Shown in pieces: positions 23,504-32,222 of a stretch of 64,000 nucleotides of DNA; positions within the stretch are counted from its first letter, which is position 1; each line of letters opens with the position of its first letter. The translations under genes and the position numbers were made by a program. This DNA is from Podocnemis expansa. Its lineage: Eukaryota > Chordata > Testudines > Podocnemididae. The notes beneath the pieces were generated by a model. The model searched no databases, was not told the DNA's origin, and worked only from the letters and a program-made list of their open reading frames with translations. The stretch spans positions 3,452,325 to 3,516,324 of the forward strand of contig ML681964.1 in the NCBI GenBank assembly GCA_007922195.1, read 5' to 3'.

Positions 23504-23525
23504 TCCAGTCACCTCCATATATATA

Positions 23526-24185
23526 TTGAAGCAGGGGTCTACCACACTAGACAGGACCCAAGGTGCAGACTGTGCAGAGAGGCCTCAGAGACAGTCCAAC
23601 ACATAGTGGCAGGATGTAAAATGCAGGCAGAAACAGCATACACTGAACGGCACAACCAAGTAGCTGGCATTGTGTACAGGAACATTTGCACAGTGTATGG
23701 GCTAGACCCTCCCAAGTCCAGATGGGAGATCCCACAGAAGGTCGTGGAGAATAACAGGGCTAAGATTCTGTGGGACTTCCAGATCCAGACGGACAGGCAG
23801 GTACTGGCCAATCAACCAGACATCGTGGTAATAGACAAGGACCAGAAGACAGCGGTGGTGATAGATGTAGCAGTGCCAAGTGACAGCAACATCAGGAAGA
23901 AGGAGTATGAGAAGCTGGAGAAGTACCAGGGCCTGAAAGAGGAACTAGAGCGGATGTGGAAAGTAAAGGCCAAAGTGGTCCCAGTGGTGGTAGGAGCACT
24001 TGGGGCTGTGACTCCTAAGCTGGGAGAGTGGCTCCAACAGATCCCAGGAACAACATCAGAGCTCTCTGTCCAGAAGAGTGCAGTGCTAGGAACAGCTAAG
24101 ATACTGCGCAGAACCCTCAAACTCCCAGGCCTCTGGTAGAGGACCCGAGGTTGAGGAAGACACATACCACCCATAGGGGTGAGAG
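23526..24185 (+). mobile_element. R4/Dong-type 3' fragment, inverted relative to its neighbour
   Basis: From TTGAAGCAGGGG onward this plus-strand piece repeats the last 650 bp of the minus-strand element. It has the CCHC knuckle, the endonuclease core (QPDIVVIDKDQ, VVIDVAVPSD) and the same 3' end, ACCACCCATAGGGGTGA. Over about 200 shared residues I count six amino-acid differences. The open frame (to 24139) is intact but starts in antisense leader sequence of the neighbour, so its first 30 residues are not element protein. It is followed by GCTATTATATATATAATTT, again a TA-rich target. It is a 5'-truncated copy and cannot move by itself. Confidence 0.85.
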
Positions 24186-24214
24186 GAGAATTTTTTTGCT
24201 ATTATATATATAAT

Positions 24215-24605
24215 TTAATGAAATATTTTATCAAACTTATCAATTTTGGAATTTGAAGGGAAAAACCTAAATTGTTCATTAATACCTGAGTTCCTTTTAC
24301 TCTTCTTATAATACCCAAAGTGCTGTACATACTGTGCTGTAAAATCTTAATGTTCTTACTGATGCGTCTTCTTAGTGTATGTCTAATTGTTATGACAATT
24401 TACTTCACCACCTATTTTTAGAATACTTACTCATGACAGTAATGTCACAGAGCACCTCAGAGTCTGTCTAACCCCCTGCCCTTTACCTCAAGACCAATCT
24501 TTAAGATACAGAATTATTTACCTCACTGTAGTTCTGCATATTCTTCAGGACCCAAATAGCAGCTATTTTGGTCAACAACAGCACAGATTATGGTGAGACA
24601 ATTTC
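24215..24605. other. Unassigned AT-rich sequence
   Basis: Nothing supported is seen here. Confidence 0.4.
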
Positions 24606-24745
24606 AGAAGGGATAGCCGTGTTAGTCTAGTCCAGTAAAAAAACAACAAGGAGTTGTGTGGCACTTTAAGACTGACAGCTTTATTTTTCGCATGAGCTTT
24701 CGTGGGAGAAGATCCCACTTCCTCAGATGCAATACCCCTACAGTC
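24606..24745 (+). mobile_element. Hairpin SINE-like retroposon, copy lacking the inverted 3' arm
   Basis: The head GGGATAGCCGTGTTAGTCTAG and the arm CAAGGAGTTGTGTGGCAC...GACTGACAG, then GCATGAGCTTTCGTGGGAGAAG and CCCACTTCCTCAGATGC, match the family at 13585-13805. The inverted second arm is absent. No clear target duplication is seen. Confidence 0.75.
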
Positions 24746-27560
24746 AGCAATGAAAACAATCCAGTCCCATGCACCAGTGATGAATGAAACTGCTTTTGAA
24801 TACCCATAAAATGTCCAGGATGCATTAACACTTCCATAATCCTACTGAAAGTCAGATTCTCTTTGCAAACTACAGTACAAAGGGTATTGAGTCAAGCTAA
24901 ACTTATATGTTACAAGTCACAATCTAAGAATCATTTAGCACACTTCAAAAATGTATTTTATTAAATGCCATGCCATGTTCTGCCATGGGAAAAATGTCTG
25001 AATACAAGCAAACGACACATTTGTAAGGCCCCGATACTGCAGTGGGCTCCATGTGGGCAGACTTCTATGCTTATATGAAGCTCCTTGCAGAATTGAAGCC
25101 ATAGTTAAAGCTATGATCTGTTCCTCACATTATTTATGCCTACTGTGCACCATAGTGCAGATGGCATGATTTATTCATACCATCATCAGTGTCCTGCAAA
25201 CTTTCTTTTTGGTGTTAAATAACTAGAGAATTCATACTTAGCTTATCCTTAGGCACTACTGTAATAAACATGACAAAGTATCCCCACTGTTTTACTGAAT
25301 TGGGGAGCAGGTTCCTGCTTCCCTTCCAGAAAATCAACAGAATCTCTTTCTTTAAGAAGGAGCTGTGATAGCTTTCATGTTACTATGATGCTTAGCATGG
25401 TTTCTTATGGAAATTAATGCAATGGTTTTTGAAAGTGTCTTTCATGAAAGCACTTTGTCTAAATAATCATCATCGCTTGTCAAGAACCTATATCATTTTA
25501 TGATATTGTGAGAGAAACCAAAGGCTACATGAGACCTAAGACTTGGAAGGGAAAGTTCTTACATGAGAAACAATGCAGAAGAAGCAAACACTAAGAGTGG
25601 AAATGGGAGCAGAAGGAATCCAACTATGGTTCTATTTAAATCCTTGGAAGTTTTGTCACTGGGACCAGGATTTGGCCCAAGGTCTTATGTTTGACTGGAA
25701 AGAGTTCAAGGGGCCTTTTAAAAACCAAAGAGGGCAATGAATGGGAAATGATTACTTATTCATGAGTATACATTGCAAAAAATTACAGGCCTTTCATTCC
25801 AAGTAGATATTCATAGACCTTCATTTATTGTATGCAATACATTTAAATGGGAGAAAACTAATATTCTTTGGCTTCTCTAATACTCAGTTAATCCATTAGA
25901 ACTCTAATAGTCATTTTAGCCATTCTCTGAGACAGGATGCAGGTCGTAAAAAAGAAAGGAGAAACAAGAGTGTATCACCAGGCATGGAAAATAACTAAAA
26001 AGAATCCAAACCAGCTTTTAGGCAACTGAAACCCATAGAATGCCATACTCGTGAGGATTTTAACTGCCAGCTGGATAACAAACATAGGACAGGCAAACAT
26101 GCATCAAAGAGCTATTTTAACTGCATACAAAACAGTTTATTTCCAAACTGTGGATACTCAAACTGGAGGTGACACAGTCCTAGATCCCCAATTTACCAAC
26201 AAAAAGGAACTAATTAAAAATGGCAGCTTGACAATAGCTATTTCAAGTCAGCATAGCAAGAAAGAGGTTCCTGGAATATGGTAATGTAAAGATTGTAGAA
26301 TTCAGGAAAACAATTTAAGGTCTAGAAAAGAAGCTTTAAAATCCATCAGCATATAAGACAGGTGGGAATGCCTTAAAACATCATACTTAAATCAGACCAG
26401 ACTATACATACTCTCAAAAACAGAGAAGAAGAACAAGCAGCCAATGTACAACCCTGTACTATAAATGGAAAAGAGGAGAGGCAATTCAAAACAAAAAAAA
26501 CAAAAAACAAAAAAAAGCACAGCATGAGTCAGTGCAGACGCGCATGGAAAAGATCTTACATGAAGGAATAAAGCAGAAATAGTTAATGCTAGTTAAGAGC
26601 CAGAACATGCAAGGTGTTGAATGCTGGTCCTGATCCAACAAAGTACATAATCACAATAAGAATACTCATAAATAAAATAATAATATATAACAAACTGAAG
26701 AAAGGGGAAGTTGATAATACGTAATGAATAAAAGGCAGAAGTTAGGAACTGTAGAAAATTGATAAGGGAAGTAAAGGGACAAAAAGAGAAATAAGAGATA
26801 TGACAATAAGAAAGATTTTAAACATGTATTAGGAAGAAAAAGAAATCTTAACAGTGGTATTTGTTCATTAGCAGACAGAAATGTTAGCATTTGTCAATAA
26901 TGCAGAAAAGGCAGGAAATGTTTAATAAATATTTATATATTTGATTCTGTATTTAGCAAAAAACAGATGATACAGTCTCATCAGGTAGTGATAACACTCT
27001 TTCTAGTCCATCAGTATCTGTTGCAGATGCCAAACAGAAGCTATTACAATTAGACATTTTAAAGTCAGCAGGTTGTGCTAGCTCTTTTTAAATGTTTTGA
27101 ATGCAAGTTATCTGTGGAACTGCTGGACTCTAACATGGATTCTCCATAAGTCTTGGAGCACTGTGGAAATTCCAGAGGACTATGGAAAAAAAGCTAGAGT
27201 TGTGTCATGGCCTGGTGCTACCCAGGCAGGATGGATGGTACAGCTCCAAGTTGCACCCTGATACACTCTTGCCTCTTCCTCAAAGAAGCCCAGCACCAGC
27301 CAGTGACACATCATGAAGAGGCTGCCTGCTTCAGGCAGCAGGGCATCGAAAACAGCTAGCCAATGCCTTGGCTCCCATAACATGGTGAGCCAGGGGCCTG
27401 AATAGCTCCCACCAACTTCCAGAACACTGACTTTTGGCAGAAGGCAACAGTTTAAAGCACGCTAAATAGAAGGCTGAAATCTGGAGGTTGGGGTGGGGGA
27501 CATTTGACCCCTGTGTGACCACCTCTAGCATGTGCAAATATGCATGCTCACTCTGGACAA
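24746..27560. other. Unassigned, mostly unique AT-rich sequence
   Basis: No gene or bounded element is seen. There is an A-rich patch with AAACAAAAAAAACAAAAAAC at about 26490-26515. A 74-codon minus frame near 26666-26890 has a good pyrimidine tract before it but reads as hydrophobic low-complexity sequence. Confidence 0.45.
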
Positions 27561-27564
27561 CAAA

Positions 27565-27804
27565 ATGCCCAGTTATAGCTCTGAGTATTTACAGTGGGGT
27601 CCTGCAGGGGTCAGTTTTTGGCATCACGCTATTTTACATTTTTCTCAATGACCTGGAAGAAAACAATGTCACCAGGAAAGTTTGAAGATGACTCCAAAAC
27701 TGGTGAACAATGAAGAGGAGAGGTCAGTGATTCGGAGAACTATGAGGCACTTGAAAAGGAGCGACAAGTAAACAATATGTATTTTAATGCAGTGAAACAT
27801 AATT
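27565..27804 (+). mobile_element. CR1 LINE reverse-transcriptase fragment
   Basis: The plus strand encodes GVLQGSVFGITLFYIFLNDL, the counterpart of the PQGS block in the intact CR1 at 42001-44073, followed by degraded sequence corresponding to the region around the active site and the next helix. Frameshifts and stops make it dead. It runs up to the hAT insertion at 27813. Confidence 0.75.
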
Positions 27805-27812
27805 GTATATAT

Positions 27813-28250
27813 CAGGGGTGGCCAAACTTATGGAACTTAAGAGCCACACAAGTTGATTATGAAACCTTTGAGAGCCGCACTGAGGCATATGGCCAGATAC
27901 TTTTACCTACTCCAAAATTACTAAGTTTAAAATTCATTGCAAACTTTAATTTTATCATAAAAAGAGGACAAATATTGATCCTACTTAATGTCAGATTCTA
28001 ATAATTACTTAAGGTTACCATGAAAATTAGGCCTATATAGTAAAAACTTAGCTGCTGCTCAATGTAGAAGACTGCAGGCTAGTGGCAAGTTATTTAAAAT
28101 CCCGACCATGCCACACTTCTCCCCACCATCCCGACCCCCTCCTGAGCTCCTAGGCTGGGGCTGCTTTCCTAAATTGATGTTCTTCTAGGAGCCATAGTTT
28201 TTCATTCAAGAGCTGCATGTGGCTCCTGAGCCACAGTTTGGCCATGCCTG
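27813..28250. mobile_element. Non-autonomous hAT element with perfect 8-bp duplication (438 bp)
   Basis: It starts CAGGGGTGGCCAAACTTA and ends AGTTTGGCCATGCCTG, so the ends are inverted repeats. The flanking octamers are identical, GTATATAT at 27805-27812 and 28251-28258. Subterminal GAGCCACA and GAGCTGCATGTGGCTC motifs recur near 57100-57170, which may be a degraded relative. It inserted at the edge of a CR1 remnant. No transposase is encoded. Confidence 0.85.
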
Positions 28251-28349
28251 GTATATATATCTACAAACAAGGACTATAGGCCTGTCAGTGCTTGACAGCA
28301 CGTAATCTACCTAACGGGCACGTCCTGGTGGTGTTACTGGAGAATATTC

Positions 28350-29060
28350 ATGTGGTCCCCCTACAGGTGATCAGTGCTCCACCTTGTCACATGATGAACT
28401 CTGCTCCCAAATCCATTCCTTAGCATCTTGCCCTTCAGACAAGGCCTCAAGTCCACCCCTACCAGGGTATAGTCTAGCTTCTTTGAGTCATGGCCACTAA
28501 TTAAAATAGACAATGGTTTGCAAGTCCTGTGCTGATCCTGACATCTGTGCCACTCCTGGCACTTTGGGGGAGTGGGTAGGGACTCAAGCTTGCCCATTTC
28601 TCCGGGCCTTGGCCCAGGGACCCTCCACTGAGGCCTCCACCTCTCTCCATCACTCCACGCAAATCTCACCGTCCTGGGCTGCTTTCTCCACAGCCCCCAA
28701 TTGCACACAGCCCTTCACCACACCTGAGTCCATCCATCATCCACTCCTGGACTCCTTGCCATCAGACCACTACTCCAGTCACTCCCATAGTTTGCTCTGC
28801 TTTAGGATCCCTGACTCCTGGTTAGCCCCCAGAGGCATATGTGGAGCTCTCCAGGGTGCTGACTTACACAGCCAGCAAGATAGGGAGAGGAGCTTCTTCC
28901 TTCAGTTTCCCAGGCAGACTACCCTGAGAGCACTGCTGCTTCCTTTTTATACTGGGCAGCCTGCCTCTAATTGGCTGTCAGCCTCCAGCAGTCAATTGGC
29001 TGCTCCACACAGTCCCTCCTTAACCCTGTCTATACTGTAGCAGAGCAACTGCACCACTAC
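28350..29060 (-). mobile_element. Probable LTR of an endogenous retrovirus-like element
   Basis: On the minus strand, CCAATTAGAGGC (near 28975) is followed by CAGTATAAAAAGGAAGC (near 28955). This is a CCAAT box plus TATA box at promoter-like spacing, as in LTR U3 regions. Downstream, the moderately GC-rich sequence resembles an R/U5 leader. A 175-codon plus-strand frame here (28513-29040) has no domain and I read it as spurious. The TG...CA ends and target duplication were not resolved. Confidence 0.4.
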
Positions 29061-29199
29061 AAGGCCATATCTACAGGATGGGGACTGCAAAGCAGTTACT
29101 TGAGTAATCAGCTGCACATGAGCTGCTCGTATGATGCTGAGAACAAAAGAATGAATGTGATCCTGGGATGAATAAACAGTAAAATCTCAAGTAGGAGCA

Positions 29200-29391
29200 T
29201 AGAGTTTGTTTTACCTCTATATCTGGCATTGGTGTGATCACTGTTGGAATACTGTGTCCATATGTGGCACTCATAATTCCACAAGAATGTTGATAAATTG
29301 GAGAAGTTTCAAAGAGGAGCTGCAAAAATGACTAAAAGATTAGAAAATATGCCTTATAGTGGTGAACTCCATGAAACTAATCTATTTATCT
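29200..29391 (+). mobile_element. CR1 LINE, first segment, before the LTR insertion
   Basis: The plus strand, through frameshifts, reads as the CR1 segment LEYC(V)...DKLE(K)FQRGAAKMTK and so matches the C-terminal third of the intact CR1 protein. It stops at ATCT (29388-29391) where the LTR enters and resumes at 30084. Confidence 0.75.
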
Positions 29392-30083
29392 TGTGACAGA
29401 GTCAAGTCTAATGGCTACAGCAGAGTAGTCTGTTTGGTAACTGGGTTGTGGTTGGTCACAAGCCTGCCCACTTCTAAAACCCCTCCCCCAGCTACAGAAG
29501 AGTAGTTCTGTTGAAGAACCAGAGTGGTGTGTGGGTGCAGGCCCACCCACGTCTAAAACCCCTCCCCCAGCTACAGAAGAGTAGTGGAGGGTAGGTATAT
29601 CAGCCCCAGGCTCAGCAGTCATGTTTCCTGGGAAACCAAGGCAGGGCTGCTCTACGTTAATTAAGGCACCTGAGCCCAGTTAGGGTAATTACCCACAGCA
29701 GATAAAAAGCCCCTGCTGCAGTCAAGCAGGGAGAGTGTTGGGTGTGGTGTTTAGCGGAGGAGGAGCTAGGAGTGGTGTGGTGTGGTGTGTGTGTTTGTAG
29801 TAGAGCAGAGCAGAGCAGACTGAAGGAGAGCTGAGTTGGATGAAGCTAACCACTAGCTGTTGCTAATAGCACCTGGGAGATAAAGGTAGCCAGGACAAGC
29901 TCACCCAGAGGGGCCTGAGGGCCCCAGGCACAGCGGCCTGTGGGCTGGAAAGCCCAGCCCCAGGGCAGGAGAGATGGGGGGAACTATAACCTTGGGGGTT
30001 TGGAGGTGGGAAAGCCAAGCTCTAGCTGGTTGCCAAAACCAGAAATGCACAACACAGTGACTGAATCCACTCTGTTTGCCACA
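29392..30083 (+). mobile_element. Solo LTR of endogenous retrovirus type (692 bp)
   Basis: It starts TGTGACAGAG and ends TTTGCCACA, the TG...CA ends typical of LTRs, with the short inverted repeat TGTG/CACA. The insertion is flanked by the 4-bp duplication ATCT (29388-29391 and 30084-30087) inside a CR1. A TATA-like GATAAAAAGCCC lies at 29701-29712. A 41-bp direct repeat (29464-29505 and 29544-29584, sharing TCTAAAACCCCTCCCCCAGC) looks like a U3 enhancer-type duplication. No internal viral genes and no second LTR are present, so this is a recombined solo LTR. Strand is set by the TATA box. Confidence 0.85.
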
Positions 30084-30392
30084 ATCTTAACAAAGAGAAG
30101 ATTAAGGGGTGACTTGATTACAATCTATAAATATCTACCTGAGGAACAAATATTTAATAATGAGCTCATTAGGCTACCCAAGAAAAGTATAACATGATCC
30201 AATGGTTTGAAGTGAAAGCTAGACAAGTTCAGACTAGAAATAAGGCATACAATTTTGATGAGCTTAATTAATTATAGGAACAATCAACCAAGGGCCGTGG
30301 TGAACCAATGGTGCATTCATCATTTTAAAACCAAGGTTGGATGTTTCTCTAAAAGTTCTGTCCTAGGAAAAAATATTCTGGGGAAGCTCCAT
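30084..30392 (+). mobile_element. CR1 LINE, second segment
   Basis: The sequence resumes after the LTR with ATCTTAACAAAGAGAAGATTAAGGGGTGACTTG, the counterpart of QKRRLRGDL in the intact CR1, then continues to the degraded C-terminus and 3' UTR. It is cut at 30392 by the GC-core element, and its 3' tail appears at 32153. Confidence 0.75.
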
Positions 30393-30912
30393 GGCTGTGT
30401 CCACACCAGGGCTTTATTTTGAAACAACAGCCATTGCTTTGAAATAAAGCCCGGTATGTATGAACAACGTTCTGTTATTTCGAAACGACGGGACCCTTTC
30501 ATTTCAAAATAACAGCCATTGTTTCAAAAACATTAAACCTAGCACAAAATTGAAATAAACCTTGTTAAGAAAGGCTTGTTTTGAAACAACACGGTTAGGA
30601 CATGTTGTTTTGAAACAACCCGTTCCAAAACAGGGGTTTGACATTCCAGGGTTTGCATGGCACCTTGGGAGGAAGACCTACGCCCCCCCAGCACCCTGGC
30701 CAGGGTGCTGAGGGGATGTGCAGGGGAGCAGCAGGTGCCCAAGCTGGCTTCACCCCCTGCTCCCCCTTGCCGGGGCCAAGGGGACCGGCAGATGCCAAAG
30801 CTGCCTTCACCAGCTGCTCCCCCTTGCCAGGGGCAGGGGGAGCAGTGTGCACTAAAGCCTCCTTTGCCCACTGCCCGCTGGGGACAGAGCTAGCCAGGCG
30901 CCCCAGTCCCCC

Positions 30913-31312
30913 NNNNNNNNNNNNNNNNNNNNNNNNNNNNNNNNNNNNNNNNNNNNNNNNNNNNNNNNNNNNNNNNNNNNNNNNNNNNNNNNNNNNNNNN
31001 NNNNNNNNNNNNNNNNNNNNNNNNNNNNNNNNNNNNNNNNNNNNNNNNNNNNNNNNNNNNNNNNNNNNNNNNNNNNNNNNNNNNNNNNNNNNNNNNNNNN
31101 NNNNNNNNNNNNNNNNNNNNNNNNNNNNNNNNNNNNNNNNNNNNNNNNNNNNNNNNNNNNNNNNNNNNNNNNNNNNNNNNNNNNNNNNNNNNNNNNNNNN
31201 NNNNNNNNNNNNNNNNNNNNNNNNNNNNNNNNNNNNNNNNNNNNNNNNNNNNNNNNNNNNNNNNNNNNNNNNNNNNNNNNNNNNNNNNNNNNNNNNNNNN
31301 NNNNNNNNNNNN
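30913..31312. other. Assembly gap of 400 N
   Basis: Exactly 400 unknown bases. The sequence on both sides is a perfect 33-bp inverted repeat (30880-30912 and 31323-31355), so the missing stretch lies in or near the loop of a palindrome. Confidence 0.99.
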
Positions 31313-31400
31313 CCCTGGGGCTGGGGGACTGGGGCGCCTGGCTAGCTCTGTCCCCGCCGCCAGCTCACCCCTCAACCTGGGCTCTGGCTACAGCTCCCTG

Positions 31401-31612
31401 GGCAGCCAGGAGCCAGCTGTGCCCCCCCGCCTGGGCTCGACACTTGCTGGCTGGTCGGGGGGAGCAGTGGGAACCGGCTCTGCCCCCCGCCTGGGCTCCG
31501 TACCTGCCGCCCGCAGGCACGGAGCCCAGACAGGGGGCAGAGCCAGCTCCCACTGCTTCCACTGCCCAGGCAGCAAGTGCTGAGCCCAGGCAGGGGGGCA
31601 CAGCTGGCTGCC
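31401..31612. repeat. Long GC-rich imperfect palindrome
   Basis: The left arm (about 31401-31507) and right arm (about 31512-31612) are inverted copies of about 100 bp. GGCTCTGCCCCCCGCCTGGGC pairs with GCCCAGACAGGGGGCAGAGCC. Further out, the TGCCCCCCCGCCTGGGCTC block pairs with GAGCCCAGGCAGGGGGGCA. It lies within the core of copy A of the GC-core element. Confidence 0.85.
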
Positions 31613-32152
31613 ACTGCCCTGGCCGCCCAGGCAGCAGGTGCCAAGCCCAAGCGGGGGGGCACTGCCTGCTCTGGGGTCCCCTGACCCAGCAGCAAGCCCT
31701 GAGCCCAGGCTGCTGGGGGGAGCAGGCTCACCATCTGCAACCTCCCAGCAGCTAGCACCCGGGCAAGCCTGGGGAGCTGGCTCCAGGGATCCCCCCCTTG
31801 GCAGAGGGGTTGCCCCACAGTCCCTCCTCTGCTGTCCCAACAGCAGCGGGGAGTCAGGGCAGGGGGCAGTTTCCCCCTGCCTGGCTCTTTCGGTGAAAGC
31901 CAGGCAGGGGATTGGGTGGCAACATGGCCTTGCCAGGGGCCATGTTGCCACACCTCCCACGCTGCCCCTCTGCTGAATCAAAATAGCATGTCCACACACA
32001 GGGCATGCTATTTCAATTTGAGGGGCTTGCCTTATTTCAAATTAACTTTTTCTTATTTCAATTTAAGTTATTTCAAAATAAGACATTTATTTTCAAATGA
32101 GTTATTCTGAAATAACTTATTTCAAAATAGCACTTAATGTGTGGACATAGCC

Positions 32153-32222
32153 TATGTTGCATAGGAGGTCAGACTAGAGATGATCAATTCTCCCTTCTGA
32201 GTTTTAAATCTAGGAATATGAG
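32153..32222 (+). mobile_element. CR1 LINE, 3' tail segment
   Basis: TATGTTGCATAGGAGGTCAGACTAGAGATGATCAATTCTCCCTTCTGAG continues the CR1 3' UTR interrupted at 30392. The GGTCAGACTAGATGATC-type block is typical of one CR1 subfamily. Together 29200-29391, 30084-30392 and 32153-32222 form one old CR1 copy split by two later insertions. Confidence 0.7.

Larger units (their letters stand above)
20068..23514 (-). mobile_element. R4/Dong-type non-LTR retrotransposon, nearly full length
   Basis: This minus-strand element of about 3.45 kb has a single protein region (see 20112-23394), a short 3' UTR ending ACCACCCATAGGGATGA near 20068, and a 5' leader with tRNA-like A and B boxes (23449-23503). It has no poly-A tail. 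Both ends abut TATATA-rich DNA (GATATATAGC in antisense at 20070-20080; CATATATATATTG at 23516-23528). The architecture of one ORF with reverse transcriptase, CCHC knuckle and C-terminal restriction-like endonuclease places it in the R2-like group, and the YMDD block and N-terminal style suggest the R4/Dong branch. A 3' fragment of the same family lies head-to-head at 23526-24185. Confidence 0.85.
30393..32152. mobile_element. Palindrome-rich GC-core DNA transposon-like element, copy A
   Basis: The ends are GGCTGTGTCCACAC (30393) and GTGTGGACATAGCC (ending 32152), inverted repeats matching at 13 of 14 positions. Inside each end lie AT-rich arms full of TTTGAAA/TTTCAAA motifs, then a GC-rich core with nested palindromes, including AGCACCCTGGCCAGGGTGCT (about 30689-30708) and a long hairpin at 31401-31612. 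The ends resemble the Harbinger-like MITEs here. Copy B at 44892-45710 has the same plan. Flanks are CAT and TAT, so a 3-bp duplication is unclear. Overlapping frames of 78-235 codons are translated repeat and gap, not genes. No transposase is seen, although the 400-bp gap hides part. Confidence 0.7.

Noticed and set aside
23449..23514. A functional tRNA gene
   Set aside because: A and B boxes and a T-arm are present, but there is no pairing acceptor stem, no clean anticodon arm, and it is continuous with the R4-type 5' leader.
20059..24174. Plus-strand frames at 20059-22971 and minus-strand frames at 23539-24174
   Set aside because: They are antisense shadows of the R4-type reverse transcriptase/endonuclease frames.
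28513..29040. 175-codon plus-strand frame
   Set aside because: It has no domain, overlaps a minus-strand CCAAT/TATA promoter-like block of a probable LTR, and has Ser/Pro/His-rich random-looking composition.
30539..31999. Frames of 78-235 codons around and across the N gap
   Set aside because: They are translations of a palindromic GC-rich transposon core, and some run through unknown bases.
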